Origin: a virus
Direction: 5' to 3' (one strand)
Length of the DNA: 43,051 bases
IMG/VR virus record: IMGVR_UViG_3300046675_000397
Location: 1-43,051 of that record
Of the stretch, positions 13,903 to 20,170 are shown one piece after another (positions within the stretch are counted from its first letter, which is position 1; every line of letters begins with the position of its first letter). A program made the position numbers and the translations under genes. Under the pieces are notes generated by a model. It had not been told where the DNA came from. It searched no databases and saw nothing but the letters and a program-made list of their open reading frames with translations.

Positions 13903-14120
13903 CAGGCCGCGGCGGGCTCCGTGTCGTCGATCGGCCAGATGTCGGTGACCTGATAGCCGAGGAAGCTGGCGATCTTGAACGCGTTGCGGGCCGACATCGG
14001 CTCGCCGGCCTCGGCTCGACCCCAGACGCTGGCGGCGACACCGGCGCCGCGGGCGGCGGCCGCCTTCGAGAGCCCACGGTTCCGGCGCTCCTTGGTCAGG
14101 TTGACGGGGGGGGTCGTCAT
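13902..14120 (-). CDS. HTH (XRE/Cro-like) regulator, 72 aa
   Basis: A helix-turn-helix spans residues ~8-55: Leu-Thr-x-x-Arg-x-x-x-Gly-Leu-Ser-x-x-x-Ala-Ala, Val-x-Ala-Ser-x-x-x-x-Ala-Glu, then Asn-x-x-Lys-Ile-Ala. The C-terminus Val-Thr-Asp-Ile-Trp-Pro resembles that of the neighbouring HTH protein (Pro-Thr-Glu-Ile-Trp-Pro), so the two genes look like paralogues. Lies second in the leftward lytic transcript. Confidence 0.8.
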   Translation of the reverse strand: MTTPPVNLTKERRNRGLSKAAAARGAGVAASVWGRAEAGEPMSARNAFKIASFLGYQVTDIWPIDDTEPAAA

Positions 14121-14380
14121 TCGCTTCCGCCTCCGTTCAGCGGCCAGATCTCAGTGGGCAGCCTGTCGAAGACTCGGGCGATCGCGAACTGGGTCCGAGG
14201 GAGGGGAACGGTGCGGCCCTCCTCGGCGTCGCGGATCGTCTTGCCGCTAACTCCGGCTTGTATTCCGAGCTCGTTGGGGGAGAGGCCCGCGTTGATGCGA
14301 AGCTTGACCAAGGTCAGATTCCGCGGCCGCGGCCGCCGCGAGCGGATCTTCGAAACGCGGGTGACGGTTGGGGTCGTCAC
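14117..14380 (-). CDS. HTH (XRE/Cro-like) regulator, first gene of the leftward lytic operon, 87 aa
   Basis: GTG at 14380 is preferred over an upstream ATG (14437) because a good promoter with its -10 at 14388-14393 places the transcript start at about 14381, right at this codon. Residues ~15-25 are basic. The HTH follows: Leu-Thr-Leu-Val-Lys-Leu-Arg-x-x-Ala-Gly-Leu-Ser-x-Asn-Glu-Leu, then Gly-Val-Ser-x-Lys-Thr-Ile-Arg-x-Ala-Glu-Glu-Gly. By position, divergent from the repressor, this is the Cro-equivalent. Confidence 0.82.
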   Translation of the reverse strand: MTTPTVTRVSKIRSRRPRPRNLTLVKLRINAGLSPNELGIQAGVSGKTIRDAEEGRTVPLPRTQFAIARVFDRLPTEIWPLNGGGSE

Positions 14381-14387
14381 TTCCCGA

Positions 14388-14416
14388 AACGTAACACAGA
14401 CTCCCGTTAGATGCAA
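14388..14416 (-). promoter_or_regulatory. Leftward sigma-70-type promoter of the Cro-like operon
   Basis: On the minus strand: -35 TTGCAT (14411-14416), 17-base spacer, -10 TACGTT (14388-14393) preceded by TG-T, an extended -10. The start point would be at about 14381, giving a leaderless mRNA beginning at the GTG of the Cro-like gene. Confidence 0.65.
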
Positions 14417-14430
14417 GCAGTACCCGCTAG
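14403..14430. promoter_or_regulatory. Candidate operator pair CCCGTTAG / CCCGCTAG
   Basis: Near-identical octamers at 14403-14410 and 14423-14430, exactly 20 bp apart (about two helical turns). They overlap the spacer and upstream edge of the leftward promoter and lie just before the repressor start. This is where repressor and Cro would compete. Confidence 0.5.
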
Positions 14431-14438
14431 CCCCCAAA

Positions 14439-14774
14439 ATGGGTGTTTATGGTTGCCTCGTGGACGAGCTGGTGAAGCGCATTCGCGCAGCACGGGCCTT
14501 CGCGCAGCTCTCGCAGCCAGGTGTAGCCGAGCGGCTTGAGATGAGCGATAAGACCTACAAGCTGATCGAGCTCGGGCAGCGCAGGCCGAAGCGGTCAGAG
14601 CTTTTGGCGATCGCGGAGATCTGCACCGTCCCGATGTGGTTCCTCGAGGGCGGCTGGGAGGGCTGGCGCTCTACCGAATCAGGCGAAGGTGGCGAGCCCG
14701 GCGACCTCCGCCCGCGGAATCTGATCCCCCCGGAGGATCAAGGTGGCGCTGCAAATGAAGCCGAGCAAGCCTGA
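14439..14774 (+). CDS. Repressor-like HTH protein (lysogeny side of the switch), 111 aa
   Basis: ATG 14439 (or in-frame GTG 14460; neither has a ribosome binding site, so a leaderless message is possible). The HTH covers ~8-60: Val-Lys-Arg-Ile-Arg-x-Ala-Arg-x-x-Ala-x-Leu-Ser-Gln, Val-Ala-x-Arg-Leu-x-Met-Ser-x-Lys-Thr-Tyr-Lys-x-Ile-Glu-x-Gly. A Trp-rich then acidic/Gly tail follows. There is no Ser-Lys LexA-type protease domain, so it would not be inactivated by RecA cleavage like lambda CI. Transcribed divergently from the Cro-like genes. Confidence 0.8.
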   Translation: MGVYGCLVDELVKRIRAARAFAQLSQPGVAERLEMSDKTYKLIELGQRRPKRSELLAIAEICTVPMWFLEGGWEGWRSTESGEGGEPGDLRPRNLIPPEDQGGAANEAEQA

Positions 14775-15102
14775 GCTCGGAGGGCTCGGGTCCATGGTCC
14801 TGGAGGCCACACAGGGCCAGGTAGGCGATCACCAGCAGCCGCTCTCGTTTGACCCCGCCGAGCACAGCTACCGCATGCCCCCAGCCTTCCCGGTTCTCCC
14901 CTTTTTCGGTTGTTCTTCAGTGGACGACACTCGCCTCCCGATGGATGAGCCAACCCCCTGCCGGATTGGAGCGGTGATCACCTGGGCTAGATCACGGGGC
15001 GATCATAGGCCGGGTTTTCGAGCCACTGGCCAGATGCCCTACAGCCAATTTGGTGCGAGGACTTTCGCCTGTCCGCAAACAGCGAGAATCCAGTCGAGAT
15101 AG
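14743..15102 (+). CDS. Uncertain 119-aa ORF downstream of the repressor
   Basis: GTG 14743 has GGAGG six bases upstream and overlaps the repressor 3' end, a typical coupling. But the product has mixed composition, no recognisable domain and many rare-looking residues, and an antisense frame (14671-14865) looks about equally protein-like. Besides this ORF, nothing clear is seen in the stretch 14775-15112. Confidence 0.33.
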   Translation: MALQMKPSKPELGGLGSMVLEATQGQVGDHQQPLSFDPAEHSYRMPPAFPVLPFFGCSSVDDTRLPMDEPTPCRIGAVITWARSRGDHRPGFRATGQMPYSQFGARTFACPQTARIQSR

Positions 15103-15112
15103 GAGCCGAACA

Positions 15113-15337
15113 TTGAGCCATCGCCAGATATTCATCGGAGCATTCGCTGTCCTGGGCCTGCTGTTTATCTGGCCGCCGCTAGCAGCCCTGGTGTTGGCGG
15201 TGATGATCGTGGTCGCAGTCGTCACCTGGCTGACCGATAGCGGCCGGCCATGTCCTCGCTGCGGCGAGAAGGTCCCGACCGGCACCCTCGATTGCGAGCA
15301 TTGCGGCTTCGATTTTCGGACCATCGGCGCGGATTAG
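15113..15337 (+). CDS. Two-helix membrane protein with C-terminal zinc ribbon, 74 aa
   Basis: TTG 15113 is chosen because AGGAG (15101-15105) precedes it by seven bases; the longer frame from 15050 lacks this. Two adjacent hydrophobic segments (about residues 6-40) are followed by Cys-Pro-x-Cys-Gly ... Cys-x-x-Cys-Gly, a rubredoxin-like zinc ribbon. Expressed on the lysogenic strand after the repressor, so superinfection exclusion or envelope modification in the lysogen is plausible, not shown. Confidence 0.72.
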   Translation: MSHRQIFIGAFAVLGLLFIWPPLAALVLAVMIVVAVVTWLTDSGRPCPRCGEKVPTGTLDCEHCGFDFRTIGAD

Positions 15338-15515
15338 TGGCCGTGAAAAGCCCCAGTCTCGGAAGGGACTCCGGCGCCCGAGGTCTCAGGTGCATGTCGA
15401 GGGCCAGGCATGGCAGCCATCAACCTCAGGTCGAGGGCTAGCTGGATTTGCGGGAAATCTCGTAATTTGTCACCCCGGACCAGGCGGTTCCGGCTAGCAT
15501 GATTCGCCACAACGC

Positions 15516-15547
15516 AAAGAGGGAGGACCCGAAGGCCCTCCCTCTTT
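15516..15547. terminator. Bidirectional hairpin terminator
   Basis: Perfect 11-bp stem (AAAGAGGGAGG at 15516-15526, CCTCCCTCTTT at 15537-15547) with a 10-base loop. The T-run is only three bases on either strand, but the position between convergent transcription units fits a terminator for both. Confidence 0.7.
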
Positions 15548-15557
15548 GGAAATTCAT

Positions 15558-15633
15558 GGGGCTATAGGTAACGCCTGGTCCGCAATCGCCCTTCAAGCAC
15601 CGCGGATGTGGGTTCAATTCCCCACTAGCTCCA
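15558..15633 (+). tRNA. tRNA-like sequence, degenerate (possible tRNA remnant or att core)
   Basis: A 76-nt segment with a perfect 7-bp acceptor stem allowing one G:T (GGGGCTA/TAGCTCC), discriminator A, and a T arm GTGGG/CCCAC. The T loop has eight bases (TTCAATTC), one more than normal. The middle cannot form a normal anticodon arm: it gives a 3-bp D-like hairpin and a 6-bp stem (GTCCGC/GCGGAT) with an 18-base loop. No anticodon can be assigned. Either a decayed tRNA, an aberrant phage tRNA, or a piece of host tRNA carried as an attachment sequence. Confidence 0.4.
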
Positions 15634-15732
15634 TCACCGCTGACTACGTGGGTGTATATACCCCAAATCGGCCGTTTGTTGTGTTACGAGACCCGATCTG
15701 GACGAATTTTTAGTATCCGCTCACGCAGGGTA

Positions 15733-16350
15733 CTAGGCACAATCGCTCGGCAGCAGCCGAGCGATGCCCCATGAGTCGGTCGGGAACCCCCCAGCTGAGA
15801 GGCCGAGCGTGCCGGCGCCGGCGCCGGTGATGTCGATCGTCCGGCCCGTCCAGGGGGCAGGCCCTATATCGGTTTGTCGGAGGACCGCCGAGTGGCCGGC
15901 GACCCTGATCCGGAAGTAGGCGCCCAGGGTGTCGTAGTTGTAGAGGGCGATTCCGGGAAGCGCCGAGCTGATGCCCAGCGCCGTGGTCCCAGCCCCCTCG
16001 AGCGGGGGGCCGAAAACCGAGACCCTGCCGGCGAAGACGGGGCCGCCGCGGCAGTAGAGCTCATGCCGTCGCCGCTTGTAATAGGCGTGGCGATCGACCG
16101 CCCAGCTGTGCTTGATCGCGGCGCGATGGCCGGGACTCGCCGCACAGCGAACGTGACGATGGTGGGCCCTGATGGTCGTGGTCGAGGGTGATCCCCTGCG
16201 CCATCGCTCCGGCGCCCAGACCTGGGCCGCGAACACTGCCGCCTGCTTCGCTTTCACCGGCTGCGCACAGCCGACCGCAGGCGTATTGGGGTGCGCTGGC
16301 GCCGGCGAAACGATGGCGGCAGCGACTATGGGGGCAACGAGTGCCCGGAT
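15733..16350 (-). CDS. Secreted 3D/double-psi beta-barrel-like protein (lysis/wall-associated), ~205 aa
   Basis: The only standard start in frame is GTG 16257, which would omit an evident signal peptide encoded just upstream (Arg-Ala-Leu-Val-Ala-Pro-Ile-Val-Ala-Ala-Ala-Ile-Val then Pro-Ala-Pro-Ala). That segment begins at an ATC (16350) five bases after a perfect AGGAGG, with an in-frame TAG just beyond. The C-terminal ~95 residues have the pattern Ser-Val-Phe-Gly-Pro-Pro ... Tyr-Phe-Arg-Ile-Arg-Val ... Thr-Asp-Ile-Gly-Pro-x-x-x-Gly-Arg-x-Ile-Asp-Ile-Thr, like 3D/RlpA-MltA barrels acting on peptidoglycan. Last gene of the lysis cassette. Confidence 0.72.
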   Translation of the reverse strand: MRALVAPIVAAAIVSPAPAHPNTPAVGCAQPVKAKQAAVFAAQVWAPERWRRGSPSTTTIRAHHRHVRCAASPGHRAAIKHSWAVDRHAYYKRRRHELYCRGGPVFAGRVSVFGPPLEGAGTTALGISSALPGIALYNYDTLGAYFRIRVAGHSAVLRQTDIGPAPWTGRTIDITGAGAGTLGLSAGGFPTDSWGIARLLPSDCA

Positions 16351-16429
16351 ATGGACCTCCTGCTAGGGGACGGGACACCCGCACGTAGGACCGGAAACTC
16401 AGCCGGTCCCGGGGGTCATCAGGTGAAGC

Positions 16430-16795
16430 TCAGCGGAGGTTGTGCAACGGGACGGTGCGGAGTTCGTCGAGCGCCAGGTCGTGGGCGGCAGCAGCTCGCC
16501 GCTTGGCTCGCTCCGGGCGGTCGGCGCTGACCACATCGATGCGGGTCAGCTGGTCGCCGTCCTCCCTCAGGACGACATAGCGGGTTGGCAACCGCCTCGA
16601 ATTTGCCCGCCTGCGCCGCCTGTTGCCGTTATACGACGGAACGGCCGCCCTCTGTGGCCTCCGCCCCGGGTTGCACTTCTCCCAGTGCCTCTGCTTGTGC
16701 TCGTCGCAGCAGAATTTCGCCGTTTTCTTACGGCCGTCAATATCCTCGCCGCACCAGAGGCAGTGACGGGTGGGGGGCAGGATCTCGGCCAGCAT
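16430..16795 (-). CDS. Zinc-finger basic protein, 121 aa
   Basis: The N-terminus has Cys-Leu-Trp-Cys-Gly ... Phe-Cys-x2-Glu-His (residues ~12-34), a FCS/MYM-like or HNH-remnant zinc finger often written Cys-x2-Cys ... Cys ... His. A very basic middle follows, then a C-terminal helix rich in Ala, Arg and Asp. Nucleic-acid binding is likely. It lies within the lysis region but no lysis function is apparent. Confidence 0.75.
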   Translation of the reverse strand: MLAEILPPTRHCLWCGEDIDGRKKTAKFCCDEHKQRHWEKCNPGRRPQRAAVPSYNGNRRRRRANSRRLPTRYVVLREDGDQLTRIDVVSADRPERAKRRAAAAHDLALDELRTVPLHNLR

Positions 16796-16798
16796 GAG

Positions 16799-16960
16799 CT
16801 ACACCTGCCACCCTTCATCCCGTGCTCCCTTACGGGCAGCCTCCTCTTCGCGTTGCCGTTCGGCCTCCTGGGTCCTGGTCGGATCGATAAGCCGTCCGCC
16901 CTCGGTGATTTCAAGGAGGGCCGGTCCGGGCTCCCTGACCGTTGGCTCGGGGCTCTCCAT
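16799..16960 (-). CDS. Small charged protein, 53 aa
   Basis: ATG 16960 overlaps the stop of the holin candidate (TGATG). Composition is Glu/Arg-rich with a C-terminal amphipathic helix; no membrane segment. It could be a cytoplasmic partner of the holin. Function unknown. Confidence 0.58.
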   Translation of the reverse strand: MESPEPTVREPGPALLEITEGGRLIDPTRTQEAERQREEEAARKGARDEGWQV

Positions 16961-17136
16961 CAGCGATGGATCGCGTCGACGAACTCCGAGATGGCAAGCG
17001 GGCCGAAGGCGAGGACGACAGCCACGGCGCCGGCGACGACGGTCGGCAGGCCCACCTGGGTGGTGAAGCCGAAGACGGCGAGGCCCAGCGCCGGGCCGGT
17101 CAGGGACTCGGTGGGGCGCTTCTTGATCAGGCTCAT
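16960..17136 (-). CDS. Holin candidate, 58 aa
   Basis: ATG 17136 has AAAGGAA six bases upstream and overlaps the previous stop (ATGA). The short basic N-terminus (Lys-Lys-Arg) is followed by two hydrophobic segments (about residues 14-31 and 33-50) separated by a tight Pro/Gly turn, with a charged C-terminus. Size and topology fit a class II holin next to the endolysin. Most holins cannot be recognised by sequence, so the call rests on topology and neighbours. Confidence 0.65.
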   Translation of the reverse strand: MSLIKKRPTESLTGPALGLAVFGFTTQVGLPTVVAGAVAVVLAFGPLAISEFVDAIHR

Positions 17137-17345
17137 GGGTTCCTTTCGATAGGGCCGTTGACTTCGAGCTCGAAGGCGTGATCGGCGGCCGTCTCCCGGC
17201 GGGTGAGCCAGCAGGCGGCATAGGTGAGGTTCAGCCAGAGATGGCCGAGGTAGCCCATGGGGGCGTAGTGGCACTCGTCCTCGTAGAAGCGCCAGGGCAG
17301 GAGACCGAACCAGAGCGCGCAGGCGATGGCTCGAGCACGAATCAT
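17133..17345 (-). CDS. Small membrane-associated protein, 70 aa
   Basis: ATG 17345; the stop overlaps the holin candidate start. Hydrophobic stretches at about residues 4-18 and 30-46 contain Trp, Tyr and Cys, with an acidic C-terminus. It may be a second holin, an antiholin or unrelated. Coupling to the holin gene favours a lysis role. Confidence 0.6.
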   Translation of the reverse strand: MIRARAIACALWFGLLPWRFYEDECHYAPMGYLGHLWLNLTYAACWLTRRETAADHAFELEVNGPIERNP

Positions 17346-17555
17346 TCAGGCCGCCCGTCTCTTTCTCGGCGCAGCGCGGGCGTGAGCCATACGCCGGAGC
17401 ATGGCGGCGCGGTCTCGGTGGCCGTTGTAGACCTTCTCGCCGGCCAACGCCCTCTCTCCGCGAGCAACCATTGCTCCGGCAATGGCAGCGGGGTCGACTC
17501 GATAGGTGCCGTCCCGGACTTCCTGCTTTATCCGCGCGAGATGGTCGCTGAACAT
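17346..17555 (-). CDS. FlgM-like (anti-sigma-28) small protein, 69 aa
   Basis: The segment Leu-x-x-Ile-Lys-x-x-Val-x-x-Gly-Thr-Tyr-x-Val-Asp-x-x-Ala-Ile-Ala-x-Ala-Met (residues ~6-30) matches the core helix pattern of FlgM C-terminal domains that grip sigma-28. FlgM members bind the sigma factor and keep it off RNA polymerase. The remainder is basic (Arg/Lys/His). The phage encodes its own SigH-like factor in the early arm. The partner is unknown; the motif is short and similarity is by eye. Confidence 0.6.
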   Translation of the reverse strand: MFSDHLARIKQEVRDGTYRVDPAAIAGAMVARGERALAGEKVYNGHRDRAAMLRRMAHARAAPRKRRAA

Positions 17556-17559
17556 CGCG

Positions 17560-19155
17560 TCAGCGGGGAGCCTTCACCTGGTCGACCGGCCTTTCGTCCG
17601 CCACCGTCGGCGCCGCGTTGATCAGCTGCTTCCGGGATTCGCCGCCGAGTGGCAGCTTCACCTTCGCCCGCGGAGCTCGCCGGGCCCGGCGCGGCAGCTT
17701 CTTCACCCGGAGGTCGACCAGGGCCGAGCGCCCGCCGACCAGCTTGTCGACGTCGACGTCGCCATTGACGCCGGCCACGGTCGCAGTCGAGGTGTACTGC
17801 CAGAGCAGGTCCGTCGACCAGGGCGGGCTCGGGACCACCGCCTTGCTGACGCCGTAGTCGGCGATCCACAGTCGGTACTTGCCGAGCCAGCTGCAGCTCG
17901 AGAAGTAGGTCTGGGCGAAGCTCGGGTAGGTGTAGACGATCGCCTTGACTCCGAGGTTGCGGCGCACCAGGCGCAGGAAGGAGCCGACGTAGCGACAGGT
18001 CGCCTGTGGGTTAAGCTCGCTCGTCTCGACGTCGAGGACAGGCGGCAGGAAACCCTTGCCGTAGCCGGCGTGTCCGACCACCTGGGTAAACCAGGCCGCC
18101 TCCCGGGCGCCTGTGCGGTCGGCCCTGGGCCGAAGATAGTGGTAGACGCAGGGCACCAGGCCCGCCTCGGTGACGGCACGCAGCTTCTTGCGCCCGAAGC
18201 CAAAGTCGACGTAATCCTGACCCTCGGAGGCCTTGACGCAGGCGAAGCTGGCGCCGGCGTGGCGGACTGCTCCCCAGTCGATTTCCCCATTGTTGGAGGA
18301 GACGTCGATGCCCCAGGCCGGGCCCTTCGGCTTGTGGTGGTGCCGGTGCTTCTTCTTCGGCTTGTGGTGTTTCGGGTGCTTGACCGCCGGCGGCGCCTTG
18401 GCCGTGTGGGGGACGTGCTTCGGGGTCGTCTTGATCGGCTTGGAGAGCGGCCGGCGCAGGCGCTTCCACACCCGCGGGCTGATGATCCCGTTGACCTTCA
18501 GGTACTGCGCGTGCTGGAAGTGTTCGACCGCGACCTTGGTCGAGTGGCCGAACTCGCCGTCGACCGTGACGCTCTTGTCGCCGTGGCCGCGGAGCAGCTT
18601 CTGGACCTTGCGGACGTATACGCCCTGGCCGGGGCCGCCGGAATGCAGCCGCAGGATCGGGTCGTGGAGGTTCGTCCCGGGATTGGGGCGGTGGAAGACC
18701 GGAGTCCATTTGATATGCCACCACTCGCTCGGCGCGTCGGACCAGCACTTGCACCAGCCGAAGCGCTTCCCATGGAGGTCGATATAGCCACGGGTCGCCT
18801 GTGTGACGTCGATCGCCAGGCCGAGGCCGTGATTGGAGGTCCCCGGGATCGCCGCGTTGCCGCAGCTGCCGAGGCCGCACCAATAGGCGCGATAGTAGTC
18901 CTGGCGAGCCAGGGGCCGGTAGGCCGAATCGCAGCCGTTGATCGGGAGTCGCTGGCCGGCGCCGAGCGCCATCGAGTTGAAGGCCGCCGCCGCATGGTTT
19001 TCGAGCTGGCCCTCGAGGGGCGTGCACTTCACCCCGGAAGCGATCGGCGACATCGCGCTCGCCGGCGCGTCTCCATTGGTGAAAGCGGCGGCGCCCTGGG
19101 CGCCGCCGAGGATGGCTAGCAGCGCGCAGAGCGCAGCGAGGGTGGTCCGCCGCAT
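17560..19155 (-). CDS. Secreted two-headed endolysin: M15 peptidase + PG-binding + GH25 muramidase, 531 aa
   Basis: A Sec-type signal peptide spans residues 1-24 (two Arg, hydrophobic core, Ala-Ala-Ala). The M15/VanY-like peptidase domain covers ~40-160 with Ser-x-His109 ... Asp116 and Glu144-Trp-Trp-His147 as zinc/catalytic residues. A PG-binding-1 domain follows at ~165-232. The linker at 240-278 is extremely Lys/His/Pro-rich. The GH25 lysozyme domain covers ~280-475 with Asp284 and the Asp375-x-Glu377 pair. It would cut both stem peptide and glycan strands. The signal peptide implies export independent of the holin. C-terminal basic tail of ~50 residues. Confidence 0.95.
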   Translation of the reverse strand: MRRTTLAALCALLAILGGAQGAAAFTNGDAPASAMSPIASGVKCTPLEGQLENHAAAAFNSMALGAGQRLPINGCDSAYRPLARQDYYRAYWCGLGSCGNAAIPGTSNHGLGLAIDVTQATRGYIDLHGKRFGWCKCWSDAPSEWWHIKWTPVFHRPNPGTNLHDPILRLHSGGPGQGVYVRKVQKLLRGHGDKSVTVDGEFGHSTKVAVEHFQHAQYLKVNGIISPRVWKRLRRPLSKPIKTTPKHVPHTAKAPPAVKHPKHHKPKKKHRHHHKPKGPAWGIDVSSNNGEIDWGAVRHAGASFACVKASEGQDYVDFGFGRKKLRAVTEAGLVPCVYHYLRPRADRTGAREAAWFTQVVGHAGYGKGFLPPVLDVETSELNPQATCRYVGSFLRLVRRNLGVKAIVYTYPSFAQTYFSSCSWLGKYRLWIADYGVSKAVVPSPPWSTDLLWQYTSTATVAGVNGDVDVDKLVGGRSALVDLRVKKLPRRARRAPRAKVKLPLGGESRKQLINAAPTVADERPVDQVKAPR

Positions 19156-19203
19156 GGCGGGCCTCCTTTCGGGATTGGGGAGCCGGTCAGGGCCGGCGAG
19201 GAA

Positions 19204-19902
19204 TCAGCAGCTGGGGAATAGGCCGCAGGCTTGGCCGTGGACTTCTTCGACGACACCGTTGACGGCTTCGCCTACCTGGCCGACTGCTTTGCCGACCGGG
19301 CCCTGGTGGTCGGGACCTGTCGGACCGCTTGGCCCAGTGGGCCCGCTCGGGCCTGTCGTGCCTTCGGGGGCGGGTTCAGCATGTGGAATTTCCGGATGCG
19401 GCGCCGGGTTCTGAGATTTCGGCGGCTTTTTTGTCCCAGCCGGTGTCCCTCCGTGGTGCCCGCCCTTCGGCGGGCCTTGTTGCTGGCTTCCCTGGTGGGA
19501 AGGCTGGAAGGCATCACCCCCTCCAGGGGCCGCACTGGTAGCCCGATGCGAGTGTGTCTTCACCGAGATCCCGTTGGCCTCGCGCCGTTCAACCTCAGCG
19601 ACGATCCGCGGCTCGGCAGGGCAGCCGAGGCCGGCTTTAATCGTTGTCGCACAGGCCGCTCGAACCGACTGATGTTCGGAGACCCGGGTGTGAAGCTGGT
19701 CGCAGGGATGCCCCTGCGGGTTGCGAGTGCAGGGCGATTGTTCGATCTTTGTCACGTCCTTGTGGACGTTGGTGATGTCGTTGCCCTGGCCAACGTTGAT
19801 GGCGATCGCGTAGAGGGTCCCCAGGCAACAGAGGGCGACGACCACGACCAGAAGCCGCCGGGCGCGCTTCGCACTCCTGTCGATCGTCTCCGCCTCCGTC
19901 AT
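19204..19902 (-). CDS. Membrane-anchored protein with collagen-like Gly-Pro-x segment, 232 aa
   Basis: The N-terminal cytoplasmic part of ~15 residues is followed by one transmembrane helix (~17-37), then an extracytoplasmic region with four Cys. A long Pro/Gly/His/Gln-rich stretch leads to repeated Gly-Pro-Ser-Gly-Pro-Thr triplets (~183-196), a short helix and a Cys-containing end. Coding ends upstream of the endolysin. The topology resembles a spanin-like or wall-spanning tether; no family identified. Confidence 0.72.
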   Translation of the reverse strand: MTEAETIDRSAKRARRLLVVVVALCCLGTLYAIAINVGQGNDITNVHKDVTKIEQSPCTRNPQGHPCDQLHTRVSEHQSVRAACATTIKAGLGCPAEPRIVAEVERREANGISVKTHSHRATSAAPGGGDAFQPSHQGSQQQGPPKGGHHGGTPAGTKKPPKSQNPAPHPEIPHAEPAPEGTTGPSGPTGPSGPTGPDHQGPVGKAVGQVGEAVNGVVEEVHGQACGLFPSC

Positions 19903-20130
19903 CTAGATCACCCCTTTGAGCAGCGCGCCCGCGAACCCGGAGGAGATGATCAGTCCCACGAGGACGTACATCACCTGCGTGTTCGATCGAACCGTTTCCT
20001 TCAGCATCGCCACTTCCTTTCGGAGTCCGGGAACTTCCTCTTGGCCCCTGCGAAGTTCGTCGATCTCGCTCCCCTGGCGGTCCAGCTGCTTCTCGAGGAG
20101 GCGCAGCGGTTCAGATCGATCATCAGCCAC
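19903..20130 (-). CDS. XhlA-like hemolysin/holin-accessory protein, 75 aa
   Basis: GTG 20130 is chosen for the GGAGG just upstream; the longer frame to 20340 is shadow. Residues ~5-48 form a heptad coiled coil (Leu, Ile, Val with Glu/Arg). One transmembrane helix of ~20 residues sits close to the C-terminus. This coil-then-TM plan is that of XhlA proteins, which sit next to endolysins and cooperate with holins. Divergent from the metalloprotease gene with a 40-bp gap. Confidence 0.75.
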   Translation of the reverse strand: MADDRSEPLRLLEKQLDRQGSEIDELRRGQEEVPGLRKEVAMLKETVRSNTQVMYVLVGLIISSGFAGALLKGVI

Positions 20131-20170
20131 TCTCGCCTCCTCCGGGGTCGTTGGGGTTAGGATCATCCGC

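Larger units (their letters stand above)
15338..15732. other. Convergent intergenic region
   Basis: About 395 bp between the rightward immunity genes and the leftward lysis cassette. It holds a strong hairpin (15516-15547), a 76-nt tRNA-like sequence (15558-15633) and a short palindromic GGGTGTATATACCC motif at about 15650. A similar GGGCGTATACCC occurs at 8623-8634 near the integrase. No protein gene seen. Confidence 0.6.

Noticed and set aside
15558-15633. tmRNA (ssrA) end pair
   Set aside because: The acceptor halves are only ~62 nt apart with no tag-coding region; at most a tmRNA or tRNA fragment.
17506-19119. 537-aa plus-strand ORF
   Set aside because: Antisense shadow of the endolysin, which has clear catalytic motifs. 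High GC makes long antisense frames common.
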